Translations under genes and position numbers: made by a program
Notes under the pieces: model-generated
Told to the model about the DNA's origin: nothing
The model's input: the letters and a program-made list of their open reading frames with translations, nothing else
Databases searched by the model: none
Assembly: GCA_964487555.1 (NCBI GenBank)
Contig: CAZART010000109.1
Span: 1-17,697 of the forward strand
Source: CAZART01 sp964487555
GTDB taxonomy: Bacteria > Bacteroidota > Rhodothermia > Rhodothermales > VXPQ01
DNA length: 17,697 nucleotides
Direction of reading: 5' to 3'
In this document: piece after piece, positions 1 to 7,673 of the stretch
How positions within the stretch are numbered: position 1 is the first letter of the stretch
Layout of the letters: each line of letters opens with the position of its first letter

Positions 1-36
1 AGGGTATTTCGATCTTCCGGGCGGGGTCGTCCGGCC

Positions 37-93
37 TCATTCATACCGCAACGCCCGCGCCGGATTCATGGCGGCGGCGCGCCACGACGGGCC
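37..93 (-). pseudogene. C-terminal remnant of an FtsX/MacB-type permease
   Basis: The minus strand encodes SWRAAAMNPARALRYE followed by a TGA stop, the hallmark C-terminus of the double-module FtsX permeases. It nearly matches the end of the intact permease at 829-3249 (SWRAAALNPARALRYE). Similarity stops near position 93, where the leader of the next plus-strand gene begins, and nothing upstream in the remnant's frame resembles a permease. Only the last ~18 codons survive, so this is debris and not a gene. It is one of two such tails in the window; the other is at 10067-10197. Confidence 0.75.
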
Positions 94-103
94 CTGCATT
101 AGC

Positions 104-111
104 AAGAAGGA
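104..111 (+). promoter_or_regulatory. Ribosome binding site of the small membrane protein gene
   Basis: AAGAAGGA lies 6 bases before the ATG at 118. It is one of the few clear Shine-Dalgarno-like sites in this window and supports the chosen start. Confidence 0.5.
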
Positions 112-117
112 AATGAA

Positions 118-339
118 ATGAACGCAGTCAAAATTGCGGCGATCGTACTGATCGTCGCCGGAGTCCTGGGGTTGGTGTATGGAAGCTTCACCTACACCAA
201 GGACACCCATGAGGCGAAACTGGGACCTATCGAGCTGTCGGTGAAGGAGAAGGACACGGTTAACGTCCCCGTTTGGGCCGGGGTGGGGGCGATTGCGATT
301 GGCGGTGTGCTCTTGCTTGTTGGGAGTAAGAAGGGCTAG
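118..339 (+). CDS. Small two-TM membrane protein, function unknown
   Basis: The product has 73 residues. A hydrophobic helix at about residues 5-23 is followed by a polar segment of about 28 residues (with EAKLGPIELSVKEKDTVNVP), then a second hydrophobic helix at about 51-69 ending in a lysine-rich tail (GSKKG). It is probably an inner-membrane hairpin with both termini in the cytoplasm, because positive charge sits at the end of helix 2. Small proteins of this layout occur widely in bacteria, but I know no assigned function. The ATG has a good ribosome binding site. The gene fits tightly between a permease tail remnant on its left and a T9SS-protein remnant on its right, as if it arrived as a short cassette. 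Confidence 0.75.
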   Translation: MNAVKIAAIVLIVAGVLGLVYGSFTYTKDTHEAKLGPIELSVKEKDTVNVPVWAGVGAIAIGGVLLLVGSKKG

Positions 340-341
340 CC

Positions 342-704
342 ATCCGGTCGGACGATCCTGAAGGCCCATGGTCTCTGGTCTGGGCGTTCACGGCCGGCGA
401 GGTCACGAACGTCGGCGCCGAGGCCGTCGACGAGTTGCCGAAAAAGCTCACGCTCGATCAGAACTATCCAAATCCATTCAACCCATCGACCACGATCCGT
501 TTCGGTCTTCCTGAAGCCGGCGCGGTGAGGATCCACGTCTACGATCTACTGGGCAGGCGCGTGGCGACGCTTGTCGACCGAACCATCGCGGCGGGATGGC
601 ACCAGGTCACCTGGAATGCTTCGGCGTACGCCAACGGCACGTACGTCTACATTATCGAATCGGAAGAGCGCCGCATCAGCAGATCCCTGGTCTTTCTGAA
701 GTAG
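342..704 (+). pseudogene. 3' remnant of a T9SS-secreted protein (Por sorting domain)
   Basis: The frame open from about 330 to the stop at 702-704 encodes a stretch with EGPWSLVWAFTAGEVTNVG, which resembles the end of a fibronectin-III-like domain. Then comes a complete type IX secretion sorting domain: LDQNYPNPFNPSTTIRF, VYDLLGRRVATLVD, GWHQVTWNAS, ANGTYVYIIES and a C-terminal SLVFLK. Such domains sit at the C-terminus of large secreted proteins and direct export across the outer membrane. Here the passenger and signal peptide are missing. The only possible start that leaves the sorting domain intact is a TTG at 435 with no ribosome binding site. I read it as the broken end of a former secreted-protein gene, cut off where the small membrane protein gene ends. 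Confidence 0.8.
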
Positions 705-828
705 CGTGGCAGCGTTAATAACTTGTACGAACAATTCCCAGCGGCGGCGATGCAACGCCTCATAGCCACAGAATCGGCTTTTCCGGCCGGTTTTCTGGTT
801 TGCGACCCCGACGATGTTCTGAGTGGCA

Positions 829-3249
829 TCACTCATACCGCAGCGCCCGCGCCGGATTCAGCGCAGCAGCCCGCCACGACTGCCCCAGCACCGTCAGTAC
901 CGAGATGATGAGGGCGACGATCGTTGCCAGAAGCAGTATCGCAGGATCCACGTCGATGCGGTAGGCGAAGCCGTCGAGCCATCTTGAGGAGGCGTACCAG
1001 GCGAGGGGCCAGGCGATCAGATTGGCCAGCGCCACCCAGCGCGTGAAGTCCGTCACCAGCATCCGGATGATGCCGGGAGCCGACGCGCCGAGCACCTTTC
1101 GCACGCCGATTTCTTTCGTCCGCTGTGTCGTAGCGTGGCTTGCCAATCCGAAGAGGCCGAGGCACGCGATGAGGATGGCGAGCCCGGAAAAGACGTTGAC
1201 GATCTGCCCGGTGGTCCGGTCGCTCACATAGAGATCGTCAAACTCCGCGTCGAGAAACGTGTAGGTGAACGGGTAATCCGGGTAGACCGCGCGCCACTGC
1301 TCCTCCGCATGGGCCAGCGCTTCCGAGGTGCGGCCCGGCTGGATGCGCGCGGCCAGGAGCTGGCCCGGCGAGGTGTTGAGCGGAAAGATGACCACCGGCT
1401 CGATATTCTGGTGGATGTTCGCGAAGTTGAAATCCATTACCACACCGATGACTTCCGTGCCGACGGAATCCTGCGGGCCGAAATAGAGCCGCCGGTGCAG
1501 CGGCTCGTCCCAGCCGAGCGCTCTCGCCGCGGTCTCGTTGATGAGCACGACGCCGGTGGAGTCCGTGCCGCGCTCCCGGCTGAAGTTGCGGCCCTCCGCC
1601 ATTTCCATGCCGAGCGTCGGCAGGGTCTCCGGGTCGGCCGAGAAGACGCTCCAGATCCAGATGTCCTCGTCCGAAACGCCTTCCGGTCGCACGCGCGTCC
1701 GCCCGAACGTGCGCCCCGGCACATTGGAAGAGCGTGACGCCGAGACGAAACTGCTGTGCTGGACGATATTGTCGCGGAACAGCTCCAGGCTCTGCGCCAT
1801 CGACTGATCCACCGCGTCGAACAGCACGACCTGCTCACGCTGATAGCCGACGTCGAGGGTGTTGATGTAGTGCAGCTGCTTCTGGACGATGCCGGTCGAG
1901 GCGATCAGGGCGATCGACAGCGCAAACTGAAACACGACGAGTCCTACTCGCAGCGCCCGCCCCTGCTTCGTCGAGCGAAAGGCGCCTTTCAGCACGGAAA
2001 TGGGCTTGAAGCCGGCGAGGGCGAACGCCGGATACAGCCCTGCCAGAATTCCAACGATCAGCAGCAGGCCGAAAAGGAAGGCCGCCACCAACAGTCCTGT
2101 CCGCGCGTCAAAAAAGAAGTTTACCCCGTTGAGGTTGCCCAGCCACAGCACGGCGGCTACGGCAAGAAGTACGGCAACGACGAGGGCGACGAATGTCGTC
2201 AGAACCGATTCGCTCAGGAATTGCAGGATCAGCTGCGAGCGTTCGGATCCCAGCACTTTACGCATGCCCACCTCTCTGGCGCGGTCGGTGCTGCGGGCCG
2301 TGGCAAGGTTGACGTAGTTCACCACCGCGATCAGCAGAATGAGCACGGCGATGGCCGCGAAGATGTAGACGTTCTTGATGTCGCTCTTGTTGGAAGCCGG
2401 GTCGAAGATGACGTCCGCCGAGCGGAGGTGCACGTCCGGCAGCGCTTGCAGCGTGACGTCGAAGTTTTCGCCGACGCCGTTGTCCCGCGCCAGTTGGGTG
2501 AACCGCTCGTCGAAACCCGCCGCCGAGGCGCCCGGCACGAACTTCACGTAGGTGGGCATCGAGATGGACTGCCAGGTCTCGAGGAACGAAGGCTGCGTGG
2601 AGCCCGGCGGCTGGTTCGCCGCCGACTGCGCCGCAATCGTCGCCGTGGTGCCGAGGGCGTCGAAATCGAGATGGGTATTCTCGGGCAGGTCCTGGAGGAT
2701 GCCCGTCACGGTCAGGTCGTAGCCGTTGCCGCTCGACATCACCTTGCCCAGCGGGTCGGTCCCGTCGCCGAAGACCCCGCGGGCGAGGCTTTCCGTGAGG
2801 ACGACGCTGTACGGTTCCACGAGCGCCGTCTTTGGGTCCCCCCGGAGCAGCTCATAATCGAAGAAGTCGAAGAAATTGGGGTCGGCCGAGCGCAGCTGCT
2901 CGGCGTAGACGGACGGACGGTTTTCATAGCGCAGCAGCGTCTGTCCGCCGAAGGTCAGCCGCATCGACGCTTCGACTTCGGCAAAGGCCTCGGGCAGCGC
3001 CGGCCCCATCGCGGGCATTGAGATTCCCACCCGCTGGTGATGCGTTCCGAGCGCCTTGTCGATGGTGAGTACGCGGTACGTGCGGTCGGCATCGCGATGC
3101 ATCGTCTCATGCGACCATTCGCTCTTAATGAAGAGCAGGATGACGATGCATGCCGCCATGCCGACGGCCAGTCCACTGATGTTGATGAAGGTATAGAGCT
3201 TGTGGCGGTTGAAATGCCGGATGAAACCGCGCAGGTGGTTCTTCAGCAT
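829..3249 (-). CDS. ABC transporter permease, double-module MacB/FtsX type
   Basis: The product has 806 residues, the usual length for the Bacteroidota double-module family. Order: N-terminal TM (~20-41), periplasmic MacB_PCD-like domain (~42-285), first FtsX domain with three TMs (~293-311, 346-370, 386-408) and the cytoplasmic motif RAREVGMRKVLG, a fifth TM (~433-452), a second periplasmic domain (~455-670), and a second FtsX domain with three TMs (~684-703, 736-755, 769-789) and the motif RTKEIGVRKVLGAS. The C-terminus is SWRAAALNPARALRYE. The family is known to form mechanotransmission-type exporters or lipoprotein/peptide transporters with a separate ATPase, which is not encoded here. 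The ATG start begins the typical MLKNHLRGFIRHF leader; no clear Shine-Dalgarno is seen. The substrate is unknown. Related to, but clearly diverged from, the permease at 7674-10046. Confidence 0.92.
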   Translation of the reverse strand: MLKNHLRGFIRHFNRHKLYTFINISGLAVGMAACIVILLFIKSEWSHETMHRDADRTYRVLTIDKALGTHHQRVGISMPAMGPALPEAFAEVEASMRLTFGGQTLLRYENRPSVYAEQLRSADPNFFDFFDYELLRGDPKTALVEPYSVVLTESLARGVFGDGTDPLGKVMSSGNGYDLTVTGILQDLPENTHLDFDALGTTATIAAQSAANQPPGSTQPSFLETWQSISMPTYVKFVPGASAAGFDERFTQLARDNGVGENFDVTLQALPDVHLRSADVIFDPASNKSDIKNVYIFAAIAVLILLIAVVNYVNLATARSTDRAREVGMRKVLGSERSQLILQFLSESVLTTFVALVVAVLLAVAAVLWLGNLNGVNFFFDARTGLLVAAFLFGLLLIVGILAGLYPAFALAGFKPISVLKGAFRSTKQGRALRVGLVVFQFALSIALIASTGIVQKQLHYINTLDVGYQREQVVLFDAVDQSMAQSLELFRDNIVQHSSFVSASRSSNVPGRTFGRTRVRPEGVSDEDIWIWSVFSADPETLPTLGMEMAEGRNFSRERGTDSTGVVLINETAARALGWDEPLHRRLYFGPQDSVGTEVIGVVMDFNFANIHQNIEPVVIFPLNTSPGQLLAARIQPGRTSEALAHAEEQWRAVYPDYPFTYTFLDAEFDDLYVSDRTTGQIVNVFSGLAILIACLGLFGLASHATTQRTKEIGVRKVLGASAPGIIRMLVTDFTRWVALANLIAWPLAWYASSRWLDGFAYRIDVDPAILLLATIVALIISVLTVLGQSWRAAALNPARALRYE

Positions 3250-3789
3250 GAATGGGCTCGAGAGGTGGTGTTGTGGCAGCAGGGGGGACCCTGCTCAACG
3301 AGACGTGGATTTCGCCGATACGTTGCAGCGGTAAACGATCGGCGCGAACGTCAGCTTCATGGGAGACATGCAGGCGCTCATGGCGGGCGGCGGGCGCCTC
3401 GATCCAGATCGAACGAGGCGCGATCGAGCATACCGGCTGGTCGGTGCGCCAGTACTGCGAGTTTTGGATAACGGTCGCGGCCCCGCGGCCGTACACGTCG
3501 TGCCCTGCATCAGGCGCCGCCGTTCCTCATCGCCCGATAGTTGCCATGTCACGGTGTAGCCCTTCGGAAAACTGCGGCGAGACGTCTCAGTAGACACGCG
3601 GTCGAGAATGGCGCCTGCACCGTGCAGGGCACGCCGCGTCGGCCAGCAAGGTTCGCGACCGTTTCCCCGAGAAATATCTTAGCGCGCGTGCAACTCGCCG
3701 GGCCATGTTGCCCTGATCGAGCCCCGTCATCTCCCACCGCATGGCATAGCCGGCCGGGGGCGAGAAGCAGCCGGCGCAGCATGCTTCGG
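3250..3789. other. 540-bp region without a recognisable gene
   Basis: This lies between the starts of permease 1 and the end of the sensor kinase, both on the minus strand. Several short open frames overlap on both strands, but none has a convincing start, ribosome site or known domain. On the minus strand a stretch encoding GYTVTWQLSGDEERRRLMQ (about 3490-3560) and, in another frame, GRGAATVIQNSQYWRTDQPV (about 3430-3490) look more protein-like than average. They may be frameshifted relics of one former gene. I could not identify a family and saw no terminator with a T-run. Confidence 0.4.
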
Positions 3790-6700
3790 CTACTTCGAGG
3801 GGCTGTCTACAAGGGGCGGATGTGAACCGCCCGCGAGGGGATCCGCAGGCAGTCGGACGACGAAAGCGGTGCCCTCTTCATCCTCGCTCTCGATGTCGAG
3901 CGTTCCACCGTGACCTTGCGTTACGATCTCATAGCTCAGACTCAGACCCAGTCCGGTACCACTCCCGGTCGGTTTCGTCGTAAAGAACGGCTCGAAGACC
4001 TTCTTCCGAAAGGAGTCCGGGACGCCCGGCCCGTTGTCCGCCACCCGGATTTCGACCTTGCCGTTCGCCCGGCGCGCACTGATTTTTACCCGTGGCTCGT
4101 ACTCTCCGTTGCGCTTTGCAGACTTTTCGTAGACGGCGTCGAAGGCGTTGCCCAGCAGGTTCAGTAGAACGCGCCCCATTTCCTGCGGCACGAGCTGTAT
4201 CTTCCCGAGGTCCGTGCTGAAATCTCGCTCGATGTTTACGTTGAAATCCGGGGTCGATGCGCGCTTTCCGTGATAGGCTAAATTGACGTATTCCTCCACG
4301 AAAGCGTGGAGGTTCACTTCTTCGCGGTCGCCCGACGTGCCGCGCGCATGCTGCATCATGGACCGGACAATCGAATCCGCTCGGCGGCCGTGCTCCTCGA
4401 TCTTCACGATATTCGTGACCAGGTCGAGCGTGATCTCGTTCGCTACGTCCAGGTCGCCCGCGCGGAGCGCTTCCTGAAGCTCGCTCAGCAACTCCTCCGA
4501 AAGACCCGCAAAGTTGGTGACGAAGTTGAGTGGATTCTTGATCTCATGTGCGATGCCGGCGGTAAGCTGGCCCAGCGACGCCATTTTTTCCTGCTGAATG
4601 AGTTGCTGCTGCGCCGACTGGAGGTCCCGATACGCTCGCTCGATCTCCCGCGCCTGCTGCAGCTCGCGTTCTTGTGTTCTTGCCCGCTCTTTTGCGACCA
4701 GGCGCCGTCGTTGTATCCGGTCGGCCGCCACCACGCCGCCGACGAAGAGCAGACCGTATAAAAGGTAGGCCCAGACGGTGCGCCACCAGGGCGGCAGAAT
4801 CGCCAGCGCAACGGCATCCCCGACGTCGTTCCATACCCCGGCGCTGTTTGCCGCCTGCACGTGGAACGTATATTCGCCCGGCGGCAGCTTGGGATAGAGA
4901 GCAGAGCGCTGCGTCCCAACGTCGTTCCAACCCTCGTCAAACCCTTCCAGTGTGTAGCGATACGCGTTTCGGATCGGATCGTCGTAGTTCAGCCCGACGT
5001 AATCGAAGGCCAGCGTATTCTGGTCATGCGTGAGGCGCAGCGATTCTTCACCGGCCGAAATGGGAAGCGCCGTACCCGAGGCCCGGACCGCCGTCACGTG
5101 AACTTCGGGATGCGTCGTCTTCTGCAAGATCTCCTCCGGATGAAATCGCATGAGCCCTCCGAATCCGTTAAACGTCACCTCCCCGGATGGGCCCCGGCGG
5201 GAAAAGATGTGCCGGCGGATGTCGACACCATCCTCCGCAAAATACTGGGTGACCGTACGGGCAGCGGGATCCAGCATTCCGAATTCACCGGTCCACGCTC
5301 CGAACCAGAGGCGTCCTCTCGCATCGCGTTGCATGGCATTCAGCTGCACGGGGATGTTGAGCTCTTCACGAGAGTAGAGGTCCACGTCGCCTGATCGCAC
5401 GTCGGCGCGATAGAGTCCTTCGGACGAGGAGATCCAGAAGACTCCCGCCTGCTCGGGAAACATGTGGACGTTCGCAAATTCGACGTTCTCGGGAAGCGGC
5501 ACCGGCCGATTCGTGAACGCATCTCGCTCGCGGTCGTACTGCTGGAAGGCAAGCTCGGTCTGGTCTTTTTCATTGAATGCCTCAAGCCAGATGTTGCCGG
5601 CCGCGTCGAGAAAGGGCAGCACACCCGTGTTTGCAACGCTCTCCGCGTTCTGCGGGTCGGGAAGATATGGTGTGACCGCCTCCGTCTCCGGTTCGACGCG
5701 CCAGAGGCCGGCTTCCGTCGTTCCGATCCAGATATCGCCCTCAGCATCCATGAATGATGGAACGATCCAGCCGTCCGTTTCAGGAACGGAGATCGTCTCG
5801 AACGTCCGGCTCTCGGGGTCGAATACAAAAAGACCGCCCATGGTGTTGCCCATCCAGAGGCGTCCCCACTGGTCTTTTACAAGCGCAGTCAGCAAGTTCG
5901 GATTGAACGCCGGCCCGCCCGAGGACGGACCTTCGGGAAACGGCACGAAGTGCTCGGGCGACGGAGCGGTCGAGTCAATGCGCAGCAAGCCGTGCTCTGT
6001 GGTAGCCCAGATCACGCCGGCACCCTCGTCCAGGAAGTCGGTGACATTATTGATTGCGGCGAGCTCCGGTGCATTGGGATCGAGACGCCGCGTCTCAAAC
6101 CGCACCCTGTTGGGCGACATCCAGCTTATCCCCCGATCGTGATGCGCGAACCAGTACGTACCGAATCGATCACGAAAAACGGTATGCACGTCGTCCTGGC
6201 CAAGGCTGGAGGGATCGCTCGGGTCGTGGCGATAGTGCGTGATAGCGCCGCTCGCGGGGTCGAAGACGTTTACACCGCCCAGCCCGGTGCCGAGCCACAG
6301 TCGCCCCTGGTCGTCTTCCTCGATGGATTGGATGTCGCCGTCGCTCAGCCGGGACGGATCGTCCGGATCGGGGAGAAGGCAGTCGAACGTTTCATCGGCT
6401 TCATCCATGCGACATAGACCTCGGCGCGTGGCGATCCACAGGGTGCCGCGGGCGTCCCGGTGCAGCTCCCAGATTTCGTCGCTGCTAAGGCTGCTGGGGA
6501 CATCAGGATCGTGGCGATAATGAACGGCCGTTTCGGTGGTCGGGTCGAATCGATTGAGTCCGCCGCCATAGGTGCCGATCCACAACGTCCCGTCCGGGCT
6601 TTCTTCGATGTCCCGCACATTCGAATGACTGAGGCTGCTCGGATCATCGGGATCGTGCGCATAACGCGTGGTCCTTCGGCCGTCCGGATCCTCCAGCACG

Positions 6701-7185
6701 AAAAGTCCGTCCGCCGTTCCCGCCCACAGCCGGCCCTCGGATCCGATATGGAGTCCATAGGTCACTAGATCCGGCAGGCTGTCGGGCCGTGGATTCGGGC
6801 CGAGAACGATGTGGCTGAACCGGCCGGTTTCCGGATCCATCCGGTCGAGCCCATCGGTCGTTCCCACCCAGAAACCGCCACGTTCATCTTCCAGCAACGC
6901 CACCACGCCTCCAGCACGCACCGACGTGGAATCGCGCGGGTCGTGGCTATAGTTCGTAACGGCGTAGCCGTCGAAGCGATCGAGCCCGTCTGCAGTGCCG
7001 ATCCAGATGTAGCCGTGGCGGTCCTGGAGTATCGACCACACAAACTGGGCAGAGAGTCCGTCTCGAGGCGTGAGGTGCTTAAACTCGACTGCGGAAGGTG
7101 CCTGAGCAAAGATCCGTTCAGACACGCCCACAGAACACAGCAGCACGGCGAGTGCAATGAGACTAAACCGAGGAATACGTCTCAT
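3790..7185 (-). CDS. Periplasmic-sensing histidine kinase (Reg_prop, Y_Y_Y, HisKA, HATPase_c)
   Basis: The product has 1131 residues. A signal peptide (~1-28) is followed by many beta-propeller repeats (~35-690) with Reg_prop signatures such as GYIWIGTADGLDRFD, GTLWIGTYGGGLNRFD and GRLWLGTGLGGVNVFD. Next come a Y_Y_Y domain (~715-797, ending YTFHVQAANSAGVWND), one TM (~801-821), a coiled coil (~830-868), and a HisKA domain with GIAHEIKNPLNF, where His880 is the phosphoacceptor. The ATPase domain shows the N box LLNLLGNAFDAV, G1 VADNGPGVPD, F box FEPFFTTK and G2 GSGTGLGLSLS, so the kinase should be active. Unlike the hybrid systems of gut Bacteroides it stops after the ATPase domain, with no receiver and no AraC-type HTH. 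A separate response regulator is expected, but none is in the window. The ligand is unknown. It is divergent from permease 2. Confidence 0.93.
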   Translation of the reverse strand: MRRIPRFSLIALAVLLCSVGVSERIFAQAPSAVEFKHLTPRDGLSAQFVWSILQDRHGYIWIGTADGLDRFDGYAVTNYSHDPRDSTSVRAGGVVALLEDERGGFWVGTTDGLDRMDPETGRFSHIVLGPNPRPDSLPDLVTYGLHIGSEGRLWAGTADGLFVLEDPDGRRTTRYAHDPDDPSSLSHSNVRDIEESPDGTLWIGTYGGGLNRFDPTTETAVHYRHDPDVPSSLSSDEIWELHRDARGTLWIATRRGLCRMDEADETFDCLLPDPDDPSRLSDGDIQSIEEDDQGRLWLGTGLGGVNVFDPASGAITHYRHDPSDPSSLGQDDVHTVFRDRFGTYWFAHHDRGISWMSPNRVRFETRRLDPNAPELAAINNVTDFLDEGAGVIWATTEHGLLRIDSTAPSPEHFVPFPEGPSSGGPAFNPNLLTALVKDQWGRLWMGNTMGGLFVFDPESRTFETISVPETDGWIVPSFMDAEGDIWIGTTEAGLWRVEPETEAVTPYLPDPQNAESVANTGVLPFLDAAGNIWLEAFNEKDQTELAFQQYDRERDAFTNRPVPLPENVEFANVHMFPEQAGVFWISSSEGLYRADVRSGDVDLYSREELNIPVQLNAMQRDARGRLWFGAWTGEFGMLDPAARTVTQYFAEDGVDIRRHIFSRRGPSGEVTFNGFGGLMRFHPEEILQKTTHPEVHVTAVRASGTALPISAGEESLRLTHDQNTLAFDYVGLNYDDPIRNAYRYTLEGFDEGWNDVGTQRSALYPKLPPGEYTFHVQAANSAGVWNDVGDAVALAILPPWWRTVWAYLLYGLLFVGGVVAADRIQRRRLVAKERARTQERELQQAREIERAYRDLQSAQQQLIQQEKMASLGQLTAGIAHEIKNPLNFVTNFAGLSEELLSELQEALRAGDLDVANEITLDLVTNIVKIEEHGRRADSIVRSMMQHARGTSGDREEVNLHAFVEEYVNLAYHGKRASTPDFNVNIERDFSTDLGKIQLVPQEMGRVLLNLLGNAFDAVYEKSAKRNGEYEPRVKISARRANGKVEIRVADNGPGVPDSFRKKVFEPFFTTKPTGSGTGLGLSLSYEIVTQGHGGTLDIESEDEEGTAFVVRLPADPLAGGSHPPLVDSPSK

Positions 7186-7673
7186 GGTCGAGGAGCCGAC
7201 TATTTCACGTCGTCTGCGATTGTTGCTTGAGCGGCCACGTTCACGCTACAGCCTTCTTTCGTACGACGTGTAATATACGTTAGTTTAGACAGGTTTTCGG
7301 CATCATGCATTTCGGCAGTTCACCCAAAAAAGCGGGATCGGGACGATCGTTGAGAGAGAAGACAAATCTGCGAAAGTATCGATTCTGAGGCGTTTTGCGT
7401 TTCGGGCGTCGTAGGTATCGCTTGCACAAAACTTCGCGGTGCTGCACTAATTCTCAATCGAACGCGCGACCGATCTATTGCATGCCTATCGGCTCTGGCA
7501 TGTCCGCCGCTATCGCGTGCACATCCGTACCTGATCGCGCAAAATCTCGCTTTTCCGGACGCGATCCAACCCCATGGCCACCGCCACCGGGCTACGCAAC
7601 TGTCTTGCAGATTTTACGTCAGGTCTACACCGTCCAGGTCCATCGAGAACCCATTCTCCAGCTACGTCCGACC
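7186..7673. other. Divergent intergenic region between kinase and permease 2
   Basis: This 488-bp stretch separates the two divergent starts and should hold both promoters. It is AT-richer around 7260-7400 than the surroundings. The open frame that extends permease 2 upstream to a TTG at 7395 has no protein-like character (runs of Arg, Cys and Pro) and precedes the typical MFKSYVKLGFRNL start, so I treat it as non-coding. I could not place -33/-7 elements with confidence. A short inverted repeat, GATCGCG (7533-7539) and CGCGATC (7560-7566), is also present. Confidence 0.5.
7266..7280. promoter_or_regulatory. Near-palindrome in the divergent promoter region, possible operator
   Basis: ACGTGTAATATACGT is a 15-bp dyad with 7-bp arms, one mismatch and a single central base, lying 81 bp upstream of the kinase start. 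Its size and position would suit a dimeric regulator acting on one or both divergent genes. This is inferred from symmetry alone. Confidence 0.25.

Noticed and set aside
1756..3021. Long plus-strand open frame opposite permease 1
   Set aside because: It is the high-GC antisense shadow of the permease, full of charged low-complexity residues and without any known domain.
7533..7566. Inverted repeat GATCGCG/CGCGATC as an operator
   Set aside because: Short arms with a 20-nt gap are expected by chance in GC-rich sequence; kept only as a note in the intergenic entry.
7395..7673. N-terminal extension of permease 2
   Set aside because: It starts at TTG, has no hydrophobic or domain-like content, and the family's conserved leader begins at the ATG at 7674.
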